Origin: Platycnemis pennipes
Taxonomy: Eukaryota; Arthropoda; Insecta; Odonata; Platycnemididae
Assembly: GCA_933228895.1 (NCBI GenBank)
Contig: OW121846.1
Location: 111,555,054 to 111,619,053 of the forward strand
DNA: 64,000 nt
Direction of reading: 5' to 3'
Shown here: positions 45,901 through 58,355 of the stretch, one piece after another
How the letters are laid out: every line of letters starts with the position of its first letter
Numbering within the stretch: the stretch's first letter is position 1
Program-made: the position numbers and the translations under genes
The notes under the pieces: model-generated
What the model saw: only the letters and a program-made list of their open reading frames with translations
What the model was told of the DNA's origin: nothing
The model's database searches: none

Positions 45901-46659
45901 GTGAACTGAATGGAGTGCACTGAAGAACATATCGACACTACTTACTGATCAATTCTTTCGAACCAATATCCTCGAAAAATCTTCAGTATAGAATCTTTAG
46001 AAATCAGTGACAGCATGCAAAGCCTGAAAAAGTTATATTCGAGGAGCTTTTATCCACACAACATGAACAATCCAACGGAGTCTCGGTATTTCCAGGTCCA
46101 GTCCGCGCGGAGCCGGGCCGCGACGCGCGATCGAAAAATGGAGTTTATTCTCGGCGTCGTAAAATTTTTTCAAATATTTTTACGGAATAACCTAGAAATA
46201 TCTTCAATTTATACTCCGATGAAGTATCCCAAAGACCATTTTCCGAATAAGGATTATATTGTCTACTTTATGTAAAATTTTGTCTAAAAAAAAGGGTCCG
46301 CCATTTTGTGACGTAATAGCACTCAAATATAGGCAAAAATGTCTGAAACTTATGCATAGTATAGGCAAAGTACCCTGTTCACAATTGGTAATGTTTTTTA
46401 TTTCATAAAAATCCTTTGATTACTCCTATATCTGCTCAACTTTTAAGATTTTCGAAGTAAAATGAGACCGGGCACTTTTTTCGAAATTTGGTCGTGTTTG
46501 AGCCTCTGTATCTAAGTAACGGGTAATACCTATGAAAAATGACTTGACATTCCATCATCAGCAATCATTTGTGTGTATATGTGCCAAATTTCAAGACGTT
46601 ATCTCATAAAAAGCAGTTTTGGACTTTTGTCCGGCAAAATACGATTTGGCCCCACTGTG
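42989..46659. mobile_element. Transib-like (RAG1-related) DNA transposon, 3671 bp
   Basis: The termini are ~695 bp inverted repeats (42989-43683 and ~45964-46659) starting CACAGTGGGGCCAAAT. The flanks are cgctg (42984-42988) and cactg (46660-46664): a 5 bp duplication differing by one CpG-to-CA transition. The corresponding uninterrupted site is cgctg at 57136-57140 in copy B and cgcta at 31039-31043 in copy A. A GC-rich 5 bp duplication and CACWRTG-type ends are the signature of Transib and its relative RAG; CACAGTG is identical to the V(D)J recombination heptamer. The interior holds remnants of a matching transposase. Confidence 0.75.
44829..45840 (-). pseudogene. Transib-like transposase, internally deleted
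   Basis: Separated minus-strand pieces appear in the order of a Transib-type transposase: 45791-45543 (an N-terminal piece with LITRGLTYSQYNTLRS and ELYP), 45396-45163 (LAVIIWANPWPSSIRFCRPI), then directly 45138-44890 (MPTTVHEVLIHG, then LPLGQLSEEAMEARNKD, then FTRKHSRTAT). After a frameshift comes a C-terminal RRLPKELGELL ending at a tag near 44829. Between the second and third pieces several hundred residues expected in a full protein are missing, including the zinc-binding centre. I recognise these motifs from insect Transib-like proteins by memory; assignment is by pattern, not alignment. Non-functional. Confidence 0.6.
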
Positions 46660-47921
46660 CACTGTGCGACACGTTCTCTGACAAAAGTATGCATCGACCC
46701 GCCATTTTTGACTAACTGTTTTAAGGCGTTTTTTTGTGATATAAAATGCCTGCGTAAAAGAACGACGTAACTTTAAAAGAAACTATTTAACAGACGACAT
46801 TCATCTAAGATCTCGCAATTACTTTTCACGGAGTAGCCGGTGTTACTTAATGCAGTAGCAACAGGACACTCAATGTGCGCGGTCCGATGTCTCTTGTGTC
46901 CAATCGCGAGGCGGGCATGACTCAACCGAAAACTCCATTGCATGTTTCCGTGCCCGAACTGACGCATGTGCTCAATGCGAGTGCGATGCCTAACCTGCAA
47001 GAGGCGACTATGACCGCGCTTTTTGCTTCTTTTATTCTTTAACCGTTGTTAACATTTTCCGAAGTAGTGGTTTTAGGATCAGTTGTATTTTGTCACTCCG
47101 GTACTAATTTTTTCCAAAATACCGGACGACCGAACCTTATTTGAAATCATGCGATGATTTTTTAATTTATTCTTACGATTTCAGTCACTCATTAATGCTA
47201 CCTGTTGTTTTCTAACCGATCTGCTTAATCTACAACGCACAGACCTTTTAGAACAGGCTTCATAGCTCTTCTTGCATGATATTGGGTGTTTCCCCTGCTG
47301 AAACATTCCATACAGATTTTCTACGGAACGTAAGGAATTCTACAGAATTTCTATAGAAACCTATCCCTTTCTACGGAGATTTACAGAAAAAAATCTACGC
47401 AACAGAAGGACTTCTGCAGAAAATAATGATGTGTCACTGTTTCTACGGGATTCTAATGAATATTTTGTTAGAAAAGTTCAAATCCCGTACACTTCCTGAG
47501 AATTCCGTAAGATGCCCGAATGCCTCTACAGAATACCTTCCCGTCATCTCTCTCGGCCTAATCCTTAAGTAATAAGCAGAGACTTCAGATAAGTACGATA
47601 TGGACATTAGAGACGTTAGATTACGGGACATTTACGCCCGTGTAATGATAAAATGGATATTGGACATCTAGAAGAGTGGGCTTAATTATATGAAAGTGAT
47701 CATGTTTCTCTGCATCTCTGGATCCTGAGTTTAATATTGCTATGACTGTGTGACGGATTGGTGACATGTTGTAGTGCATCCTTCTGCAATGATGCTTATG
47801 TCAATCATTCACTCTAAGCCTATAGTAGCATTTTTGACCATTCTAACAATGAGAATATTCATAGTAAGTAGGTTATGTTCATAATCCTTTCATGTGTACA
47901 AAAAACAGCCAGCTATATATG

Positions 47922-48458
47922 TATGCATCAATCGTGTTGTAGATTACATAATGTTGATGTATTGCTCAGTGGTTAAAGAAGATCACGCAGGCAAGAGAGA
48001 AAATGGAAAAGATACTTGGCAAATAACTGCGATGATACTAAGTGAATGAGTAAAGTATACAGTGTGATGAGTAGCTTTTATATTTTGTAACGAAAAGAAA
48101 AAATATATGGATATTCCTTTGGAAGAGCGTAGAGGCTTCAAAAGAATACACAAGTTAGAGTAGTTTTTTTCGGGGCATTGCTCGGATTAAATGGATTAAC
48201 TGCAGTTACCTTCATCCAGACATTTTCTTTTTTCATTTCCATAGTGACTGATCTCATCAACCTGTAGATATTAATTAAATACTAGGTGGATTTTTACTTT
48301 CATTTTATTCACAATATTCACCGAGAAGTATGTATATGACCACATTGGAAGGACATTTTTGTTATGTATCATTCATCATTACTCCTTTAGCTGTAGATAT
48401 CATTTTGCATCAAAATCTATGCTTATATTTGTACTTTCATATTTAATTTTTTTTAAAT
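47922..48458. other. Unassigned intergenic DNA
   Basis: No gene or repeat recognised. Confidence 0.4.
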
Positions 48459-49674
48459 CAGTTGAGACTCTTTGATCCGGCACAGGCAGGACCAATGAAA
48501 TGCCGGATAAGGGATTTTGCCAGACTATGGGTATATACGCATGGGAATTGGAAAATAGACCAAAGTGTATGCCCATACACTTTGGTATATTTTTGACGCC
48601 CGGGATGTTTTCATTGAAGGGAGCTTATTATTTATGAAAAAATGTGCTAATTTGTCACTTACTGAACAAAGTTATTAAAAGAGTTACTTAAAACAATCGA
48701 AAAGAAATGGTTTCCTAATTCACGAAGTTATTATTAAAAGGTATCGTAGTTGTACAGTTAGAGAAAATAACGGAAGCTAACCGTGTGCATCATTATACTG
48801 CACATTTAAAAGTGTAATATTATTATTGGTAAAGGTTAGGTTTATAAAATTTGATATTTCTTATTATGTGCTTCGCGCCAAATATTTCCACCGCGCTTGA
48901 TTTTTTATCAGCTGATTCAGCGCGAAGTGAACCCATGGGTGTCGTCTATGCCCACCCATCACTACGTCCTGGGCGAACGGACTAGATGATTCTTTAAAGA
49001 TCATCATTAATTGTTGTCTTCCTTCAACAATTTTAGGCTCATCATCTTCATCCTCATTCAGATTTATTGTTATTAATTAAAGGGTTTTCACCATCCGTGA
49101 GATGTGAGGGGAGAGTTTCGTGGTCACTAGCTATCCATTCCTCTAATTTGCCAATTACTTCAGTTCAGCGTTAGGAATGCTTTTTGCACAATCAACCAAC
49201 TCCATCATCATATGTTTATATCAGAAACATGGAAGTCTTTGAAATCTCCAATTATTTCGGGTACATCCAACCTCAAAGCAGGCCACAATTGAAACCACGC
49301 GTGTTTTAGAATTGACTGAAATTCTATTCCATGCGTGAGAAATATACCACATCACGTCTTTTAGATTGATCAGGTCTGTTTTATTAAATTCTTCCAGTGG
49401 TCAATCAAAAATGCGCGCGACATTGAAAGTGGAAGATTTGTAAACAAGTCGTAGTACGTCTCGGTAATCTCTTCAATTTTGTATGTTTAGTTCAAGTCGC
49501 AGAATAATTCCAGTGCACACGAAGTACCAGAAATAAAAATGTTAAAATTATTCTGATTCTCGAAATTTGAAATTTAAAGTTAAGAATGGGATAATATCTC
49601 AGTTTTTGATGGCCAAATTTCCAGATTATGGGTGCTCGCGGATTAGGGATTCCCGGATTAAGGGTGCTCATCTG
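48459..49674 (-). mobile_element. Decayed pogo/jerky-like DNA transposon
   Basis: The ends are imperfect inverted repeats: left cagttgagactctttgatccgg; right, read inwards, cagatgagcacccttaatccgg, with 16 of 22 positions identical. Further tccgg/ccgga-type motifs lie just inside, as in pogo/Tigger ends. On the minus strand around 49390-49280 the translation DLINLKDVMWYISHAWNRIS resembles the C-terminal region of jerky/Tigger transposases. Numerous stops; no intact gene. The expected TA duplication is visible only on the right. Confidence 0.55.
48559..48586. repeat. Perfect 13 bp inverted repeat
   Basis: accaaagtgtatg and catacactttggt flank a 2-base spacer. It lies ~100 bp inside the left end of the pogo-like element. 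It is perfect although the surrounding element is decayed. Confidence 0.75.
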
Positions 49675-51261
49675 TACCTAGGTGTAGTAAATTACTATAT
49701 GCAAGTCATTATTATGAAGTTTACTAAGAGGATGTCTTAGCCAATATATTTTTTTATATTGAGCTGGTGCTTCATCGAAAAAACATTTTTCATCGACCTC
49801 AGCAATGTTATTTGTAGATATTGTCATACAGATTTCAGAATTTTAGCTCTTCCTAGATGTAACATGTGATACATCAGCTTTGCTTTATAGTGGCGGGTAA
49901 ACAGGGTAACTCTAAAGCTTGACCTCTTATATAACACTCTTTACAATTAGCAACAGCAGTTATAAATGGTTATGACACTACACAGGGGCCGTGAAACTCA
50001 TGCTTCATTAAGGTTATATGAGATACACCACTGCTTCTGATTACAGCATCACATTGAATTCCATTTTCAGCACAAAACATACAAGAGGATGATAGGATCT
50101 GGTCTTTAAAACAATGAAAGAATTCTATTCCACTTGGAAGATTCACACTTAAACGCTTAGCTAGTATTTTTAAGAAATGCAGAGATTGGTATAATAAAAC
50201 TTAGGAGGTAATTCATTTTTATTATTTCCTGTAACCAATTATTTTCAATTTCGTTAAGCCAGCAATATCTAGGGATATGCCACATTTCTTCAAATAAGAT
50301 CTTAAGTCTTCCTTAAGATTTCAGGAAAGAAAAGTACATATTATTTTATAGCTGACTGGCTGGTAATATGCCACTTATTACCTTGTTAACATAGTATTGT
50401 AGCATTACCTTGTCAACATTCTAATGACACGAGTATCTATGTGAAACAGAAATAACTGAGAAATGGCAAATGGTAACGAAAACATTGTTTTCTAAGGATG
50501 ATTTAAAGTCCTCCGGGGGCAATTGCATTATAATTAGAGAAATATGAAGTTGTATACATGATAAATATTCAAATAAAATCACGCTGTTGCATATTTACCG
50601 TCATTTACCTTTGCAGAATTATTCTTGTAATATCACCAATACGAGCATTAATACACATCATAGTGACGTCACCGATGGTATATTTCATTACATGATGGAT
50701 AGTAATGCTTTATCCATCTGAATAAATGCAGCCATATATTTTGCATTTTTAACTCCAGAATTTATCAAAGAATTATTTCTTCGTATTATTCAGCGAACAA
50801 TGCAACTTTTCACTGTTCTAAGTTATGGTAGGCAGTACATAGATAACCATTGCGTGAATTTGATCTGAGTGTTAGGGAATTACTCACTCTTCCTGGCATG
50901 AACAAGTTCAAGCAATCACAAAAGAATATTATTTTTGTAATAAGTTTTTGCACATTTTTCACACGATATCCCCCGCGGTAGCCGTCAGTGGTGGATTCTC
51001 GGTAAATTTCAGAAACAAAATGTAGGCTTGATAGAGTAGCAATGACAAGTCGATTGCCTTCATTCATTGGAGGGCTAAAAATGTGTCTTCAAGCTGAAAC
51101 CCATATGCTTGGTTTTTATTTACTTGGCTGTCTCAGGTAAGTTCTATGAACATATGACAATCTTGTATAATGACAGGGAGAAATGGGAAAAATCACCTTG
51201 TCTTTTGCTTGCGTTCGCCATTTTCGTGATGCTGGCGTATAAAAGTAGTCATAACTATGTC
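49675..51261. other. Unassigned AT-rich intergenic DNA
   Basis: The longest frame is 85 residues (minus, 50810-51067) without a domain. Nothing else was recognised. Confidence 0.4.
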
Positions 51262-51551
51262 ACATCTTTTGAGACCCTCAAAGAGTAGCGGAGGAGCATT
51301 CTTAGATGTTGTGCTTAACAGTAATCGAGTCGGTTCGGTTAACCCTAAGCGAGTCAAGTAATTTTCACAATTTCAGACGAAAACCTAAGCCAAATTTTTT
51401 TAAGTTGTCGATGTCATTTAAGAAGTAATAAAATATGTAGTTTGGCACCATTCTTTTCCACGCTCCTCCTTCAGTGAGTAAAAAAATTTAGCGAAGGTGA
51501 GACTTGTTTAGGAATGCACGACTACTTATTTTTCTGCAGCCTCTACTATCT
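51262..51551 (+). repeat. ~1.6 kb module, short fourth piece
   Basis: Matches the first ~290 bases of the module (copy A 30360-30635): gaccctcaaagagtagcgg, aagcgagtcaagtaattttcac and ttaagttgtcgatgtcattt. It then stops abruptly at cagcctctactatc. More diverged from A and B than they are from each other. Confidence 0.8.
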
Positions 51552-53209
51552 GAAGGCTTTTAAGGCGGGTATTCCTATGGTCGAATTTGGTTAACTCTAA
51601 GCTTTCCGTTCTCTTTCAGCGTGAATATTAGCCAATTCATTATGAGTTTTAATAATTCAGGTAAAGATGCGTATATTCCGCATTTGATAAGATGTGGGAT
51701 GAAAGGTACTCTTGGCTGGAAATAGCCTTCCGCACCTAATCCCACAATACCAACTATGATCACTCTTCTCTACTGTCTTTTGTCCTTCCCCTTTATCGTT
51801 CGCTGTTTCGTGGAAAAAGGGGCCAATATCGGAAAGCACTTCTAACTTTACTGAGAGAGCCATGCGGCGGAAAATATTCAACACAGTTCATATATAAAGA
51901 GAATGATTAGATTCGAAGGGATCGTATGTCACCTTGTATCAATGGTAGCCTTCCTCGGATGTTTTGCAGGACAGGAAATCTCAGAGACCCCAGGAAGTAA
52001 ATTCATGCCACAGGAAACACATTCTTTCCTCAACGGAACGCACTCTTACATTTTCTTCGATTCGTAAATCACTCTCCAGTGTCATGGGTATCATCTACAT
52101 CCGTATATTCGACGGTTAGTTTGCCAAGAGAGAATATTACCTTGTCGTCGTCGGCCTTCTTTCTACTACTCGTTTGGTGTTGATGAAAATCTATCCACCT
52201 GAATGTAATTTTGGGCAGGAGAACATAACTTGAAGCGTGCCTCATTCAGAAGTGCACCGAGAGTGAGGAAGAAGAATTATCCGTGAATACATTTGTGTAT
52301 CATGCTTGCGTTGTCATAGATACGGGTGGATAAAAAGTATGACTGGTAAGACAGAAAAATCGAAATTCCATATTAAGAATTTCAGTTTCTTCGCATGTTT
52401 TAAGGGCAAATATTGAATTTAGGTGTTCGTTTTTTAATTAATTCCCTTTGGTATCCCTTTTATCTTGGTTGTTTATAATTGCGAGCATTTAATATGTGAA
52501 GCCGTCGAATACGATACTCATTTCCTCCAGTAAAGGTGTTGTCCTCGAAGCCCGCCCCAACGCTCGTGGGAGAAAAATAAACTGAGCCAGTGGGACACCC
52601 AAAAATCAAATTTACCCTCACTTATCCCAAATTCACTAAATCAGGATGCATTGGAGATACGGTCAGCTGAACACAAGATTTGAGATTTTCTGCGCATCAG
52701 ATTTCCAGGGGAGACCACTGTGTAAGAAACTGCCCCCTTATCATGATAAATGGACTGCACGCGCCATGGAGCTTAGAGCAGAGTGAGATTAACCTTCCTT
52801 TTAGAGACCGATATGTGGGTAGAGTTGTGCGGTCTCTGGTTCTTATAAAGGCACGTAAGGATTTAAAAACTGTAATTTAGGTACTCTATCTGTAAAATAA
52901 TAAAATTACTCTCGGCAAAGACTTCGAGTGACAATTTGCTGGTTAAAGAAAGAATGGCTTTGCAATAAACTACATTTTTTATGATTACCCAACCGGTTTT
53001 AATGCCACAGCGTCATGTTCATAAGTATTCAGATAAGTATTTAGAAGGGGTTTGACATAGGTCACGTATTTACTAAAACTTTTGGGTTATTATTTATTAT
53101 TTGGGTTCATATCCTGTCCACTCACCATGTAAACAATCATTCCACATAAAATGACCACATGCGGCTGATTTTGCCTGCTTGAGATATTAAGATATGCTTG
53201 AGATAATCG
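51552..53209. other. Unassigned intergenic DNA
   Basis: No gene, RNA or repeat could be supported. The left breakpoint of duplicated copy B follows. Confidence 0.4.
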
Positions 53210-54100
53210 CCCAAAGTCGCCCCACCTGTCTGCTTTCCCTTCAGATCTTTGATACTGTCGGCTGGCTTACAGTTGCTCTACATCATTTTCCTTCCCGCTA
53301 ATCCATTAAATCGCCATCTGTAAATGTACGCAAATTCCGCCTGTACGTTGTTCCGTGCACTACGGAGAGATTCTGATTGTTTCATCGCCATCGTCCGATG
53401 AGACTCTTAGGATGATTGCCATTTAGTTAGTTAGATTCATGTGTTCATTTCCTGGGTCCTGTCAGTTGACTCGTTTATGGTCTTTCTCCGCACTCAAGCT
53501 GCGTCTGAATTCATTTGGGGACACGAGAAATCGCTCCCTCTGGAGTGGAACGAAATCAATTCAAAGTTGCCCAATATATATTGATATCAGTATTATTTTT
53601 ATCAATATCAGTTATCCTTGCGAGCATCCTTTCCCGACGCTTGGTTCATTTTTTTAACGATAATGGAAATTAAAATATTTTCCCCGACGAATGAAGTACG
53701 TTTCAAGTACGTTGTTCTTCACGCACTATACCGCTTGGTAAACTAGTTGGAAGTATGTTTCTGTTTCCTCGAATAGTGCGTTGCAAACTTGTAAAATTTG
53801 GACAGAGTCAGTTGTAAACACGTTGCAAATTAGGTGTAAGTACGTTATAACCGCGTTGCCATCATCGTGTATGTGTGTTGTGGGTACGTTGTTACCCCGT
53901 TTCTGTGTTCGAAAAATCACGTGGTAATTGCGCTGTAAGCGCGTTGCCATTATCGTGTATTTTGTGGGCACATATGCACGTGGAACTCTATCTATGTAGC
54001 CAATCGATTGGTTAATACAAAACACTCTAGAATGCCTTGCATGAGTGCAAGCAAAATTGAAAACAAAATTATTGAAAATAGAAAGTGATAAGTTTTTATT

Positions 54101-54306
54101 GACACGATGGCCTAATGAAGACTATCGTCGAGGGAAAAGTGAACGGGAATATTGGAAAGGGCAGGCCTCATATGAGATATATGAAACAGGTTGTGAAGGA
54201 TGTAAAAGAGAAGAATTACATCACAATGAAAAGGTTGGCCGATAGAAGAATCGAGTGGAAAGCTGCGTCAAACCAATCCTAGGATTAGTGACCGATGATG
54301 TAAAAA
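54101..54306 (+). mobile_element. 5'-truncated RTE LINE with 8 bp target duplication (copy B)
   Basis: Counterpart of 27991-28196 with the same end points and the same flanking tttttatt (54093-54100, 54307-54314). A few substitutions differ. The insertion is therefore shared by both copies. Confidence 0.85.
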
Positions 54307-55614
54307 TTTTTATTTACATAAGATAAGTACATTTTATTCAATTGCACTAGTCATTTTTCTCGCTCATTCAGAAACAAATGCCTACACTACATTCCTATCA
54401 TAGCATTCACCTAATTCATACAACCTCTTTCCCGTCATCAGAGTAACGCTTTCGGGTAACAATGCGTGGTCGGGAGGCCATATCATAGTGCTGTATTTCA
54501 TTCGATTGTGATTATTAACTTGCTAAAAGATAGCCACTGGGGTATTTTGCGCTCTTAAAGCATTTCCCAAATTACCATTTTGTGGATAAATTTTTTCATG
54601 ACCGTTGTGAATATACATAACTGATGTTATTTCAACTGCAGGAGAGAAAAATGAGAATTTCCTCAATAACATTACAACGAGCTTTCCTATGTTACGAATC
54701 CATTGCGAGCTGCACGAGATAGTGCGTTGCAAATACGTTTTCCCCACTGACCTATAACGCACTTAACCGCGTTGGTTTCGCGTTGTAACAGCGTTGTTGA
54801 GGGTGGACGAAAGTACGTAGTAATAATGATCCCACAACATGCTTACAACGTGGTTTTTCACGTTGTGAATGCGGTGCAACTACGTTGGAAGTAAGTCGTA
54901 AAGGAAGTTCGTTGTAATAACGTTGTGAACCTGTTGGAAGTCTGTTACATCACGTTTACAACTTACTTACAATGGAATTACAACGCGATTTCTTGTGAGG
55001 CTGCTTCGTCAGGGTTCAGTGGCACAATTGCCTTCCGGAAAAGATCCCTTCCAACTACCGTCGGAGGTTGAATCTTCGAGGTAAGGCGGAGCTATTCATC
55101 CCTTTTCGACAATGGGGAAGGGTTACAGTGACTTGTCACTTGCCCATGGGGGTCAAAAAAGAAGAGTGCGTGAATTGAAATTATTTCCATCGACCAGGAA
55201 TATAAAATGTATCCACAATCGTACCCTAGAAACACTAAAATAAAGTTTTTTCCTTTAAAGAATTATGAAGTGTAATTTTGAAATTTCTAAAGTGCTGTTT
55301 TATGGCTGTGACATTTGAGGAGGGATGTTTTTCCAATTCATGTTGGCTGCTGAGATGTAATCAGAGCATTAGATTCACTTCCGAAGATTTACATGTTGCT
55401 TTATGCATTATGATTACCTGGGTCCTGTCAGTTGCCTTTATAAACACACTTGGCCGTCATTCCCATCTTCCCGGGACGGCTGCTCTGCTTGAAATGCTCA
55501 TTTACGCTGAGAAACGGCTATGGGCTCACCGGCCCGCCGTTGTATAAAAATAAGAAATAAGAGAGAATGTGTAATAGCAATGTGTATTGAAACGTGATTT
55601 CATTTGGTATTTTC

Positions 55615-56162
55615 TAGGGATGGGTCGGTTCCACTTTTTTTCGGTTCCGGTTCGGTTCTTAACTTCGGATCTCGGTTCCGATTCTCAGTTCCGGGTCTTA
55701 ATTTACCACTTACTTTGCATTTCTTAGTGGTAAGATAAGATAATGAAAAGAATACCTACTTCTTTATATTTTTATGTTATATAATATATTATGATATGAT
55801 TTACGAAAATGATATGAGGACTCGCACCTCCAAAGGAGGTGGACGTAACATATACCTTTCAATAAGAATATCCTTATTACGGCGGTTTTTCATCACTTAA
55901 TAGAATTGGATGTAATAAAATAAATCATATAGCCATTTAACGACTGAATTAAAACAATTCGCGGCAACTTTGAAGCATCTAAGTGCACTATTTCACCAGG
56001 TTTCAATGTGAAGCCTCCACTTTCAGAGCGTGAGCAGGTTTCATACTGGTTTTCGCGCCAATTACTTCGGTACCGATTATTTTTGGCCTCGGTTCCGGTT
56101 CCGGTTCTAAGCTCAAGAACCGGTGTAACCGAGAACCGAAGGACAGAACCGACCCATCCCTA
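55615..56162. mobile_element. hAT-like MITE (copy B)
   Basis: Same 548 bp element and same site as 29518-30065. Here the left duplication is gtattttc but the right one has drifted to taattttc, which shows how quickly the evidence decays. Confidence 0.8.
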
Positions 56163-56454
56163 TAATTTTCAAATGCACCTCCACATTGTTGTAGAATACC
56201 TTGTGGAGCATTGTTACTGAAAACAGGTGAAAGGGTTCATTTTCCTGATGCTATTTTCATTTCACAAATTATGACCCTCTTGACGCTTTATACTCGGTAG
56301 GAGATTTGAGCCGATTTACAGCTTCAATATAAATCCTTAGTCGAAGGGTTACTATTCGATCGCAAGTTGCTAGTATTGCAATGGACAGCTTATATCATGT
56401 TCTCCAGATAACGCCGTTATGCAATATCCTTGTCCTTCATAGGTAGCGGAGTGA

Positions 56455-58355
56455 AGTCATCTTATGAGAACCTCAAAGAGTAGCGGAGGGGCATTCTTTT
56501 ACGTTGTGCTTAATGCAGTAGGAAGCGAGTCAAGTAATTTTCACAATTTCAGACGAAAACCTAAGCCAAATATTTTTAAGTTGTCGATGTCATTTAAGAA
56601 GTAATAAAATATCTTGTTTGGCACCTTTCTTTTACACGCTCCTCTTGTAGTGAGTCAAAAACTTTTAGTCAAGGTGAGACTCGTTTAGGAAAGCACGACC
56701 ACTTATTTTTCTACAGCCACCAATATCATCTTTTTATTATCTTTATCACATGGAAATTATTTTTTTCACATAGAAATTCATGTGAAGTCAAACGCTGACA
56801 ATCTTTTGCTCTGTATAAATTTTTTTTCAATAACGACAGTGCTACAAATTACATTCCGATATCAATACCTGCAAAGTATCAGCCTAGCCACAGTGATGGT
56901 GCCTGTCACTGGGGTGATTTGTGACCGAGTACACTGACTAAATGCTGTAAGATTACTTATCACGTAAAATTGTTAAATTGCATGAACAAATAAGCAATAT
57001 GCGCAGATATGCGATTTTTGGAACTAAATGTTTAGTGAAAACGAGAGAAAATGAAATGAGTTAATGGTGAAGCTAAATAACACCTCTAAAACTATACCTC
57101 TGAGTACGTACCAAATAAGCATTCCACACTGGACCCGCTGTGCGACACGTTCTCTGACAAAAGTATGCATCGACCCGCAATTTTTGACTGACTGTTTTAA
57201 GGCGTTTTTTGTGATATAAAATGCCTGCGTAAAAGAACGACGTAACTGTACAAGAATCTATTTAATAGACGACATTCATCTCAGATCTCGCAATTACTTT
57301 TCATGGAGTAGCGGGAGTTACTTAATGTAGTAGCAGCCGGTCACACACATGTAGAGCGCGGTCCAATGTCTCTTGTGTCCAATCGCGAGGCGGGCAAGAC
57401 TCAACCGAAAACGAGGAATCGAAACAAAAAACAGAAAAAAAACGAAAATTGCATGTTCCCGCGCCCGAACTGACGCATGTGCTCAATGCGAGTGCGATGC
57501 CTAACCTGCAAGAGACGACTATGACCGCGCTTTTTGCTTCTTTTATTCTTTAACCGTTGTTACCATTTTCCGAAGCAGTGGTTTTAGGATCAGTTGTATT
57601 TTGTCACTCCAGTATTATTTTTTTTCAAAATACCGGATGACCGAACCTTATTTGAAATCATGCGATGATTTTTTAATTTATTCTTACGATTTCAGTCACT
57701 ACTTAATGCTACCTGTTGTTTCTAACCGATCTGCTTAATCTACAATGCACAGACCCTCGTAGAACAGGCTTCAATGCTCTTCGTGGATAATATTGGGTAT
57801 TTCCCCTGCTGAAAAATGCCGTACAAATTTTCTAAGGAACGTAAGGAATTATACAGAGTTTCCGTATCTTTCCCTTTCTACGGATTTCTACTAAAAAACT
57901 ACGCAACAGAGGGACTTCTGTAGAAAATTCTAATGTCTCACTGTTTCTACAGAATTCTACTGAATACGATTTCAGTCACTCATTAATGCTTCCTGTTGTT
58001 TTCTAACCGATCCGCTTAATCTACAACGCACAGACCCTTATAGAACAGGCTTCATAGCTCTTCGTGCATGATACTGGGTATTTGCCCTGCTGAAACATTC
58101 CATACAGATTTTGTACGGAACGTAAGAAATTCTACAGAGTTTCTGTAGAAACCTTTCCCTTTCTACGGAGTTTTACAGAAAAAATTCTACACAACAGAGG
58201 GACTTCTGTAGAGAATAGTGATGTGTCACTGTTTCTACGGAATTCTAATGAATATTATGTGAGGAAAGTTCAAAATTCCGTACACTACCTGAGAATTCCG
58301 TAAGATGCCCGAATGCCTCTACAGAATATCTTCCCATCATCCCTCTTGGCCTTAT
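56455..58355 (+). repeat. ~1.6 kb repeated module, copy B (with extra tandem unit)
   Basis: Collinear with 30360-31980 but ~280 bases longer because the segment beginning tacgatttcagtcact occurs twice (57685-57964 and 57965-58252). Confidence 0.8.
57685..58252. repeat. Tandem ~280 bp repeat x2 within the module
   Basis: Both units run from tacgatttcagtcact to attctantgaa. They differ at many positions, far more than copies A and B differ elsewhere. The second unit is the one that resembles the single unit in copy A. Confidence 0.85.

Larger units (their letters stand above)
42370..47563 (+). repeat. ~1.6 kb repeated module, third copy, split by a transposon
   Basis: 42370-42988 corresponds to 30450-31043 in copy A, and 46665-47563 continues at 31044-31960 in the same orientation. 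The break is exactly the Transib-like insertion. This copy lacks the ~30 bases around 31315-31350 (the aaaccgaaaa run), so it is a separate lineage from copies A and B. Confidence 0.85.
41731..47921. mobile_element. Composite element with ~260 bp terminal inverted repeats
   Basis: The arm at 41731-41999 is inverted at 47662-47921, with most bases matching over ~260 bp (outer end catatatagctgg; inner end agcccactcttcta). A ta dinucleotide flanks both ends, which would fit a TA target site but is weak evidence alone. Between the arms lie unique sequence (42000-42369), the ~1.6 kb module (42370-42988 and 46665-47563) and, inside that, the Transib-like element. Without the latter the unit is ~2.5 kb. 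No transposase of its own is visible. Confidence 0.7.
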
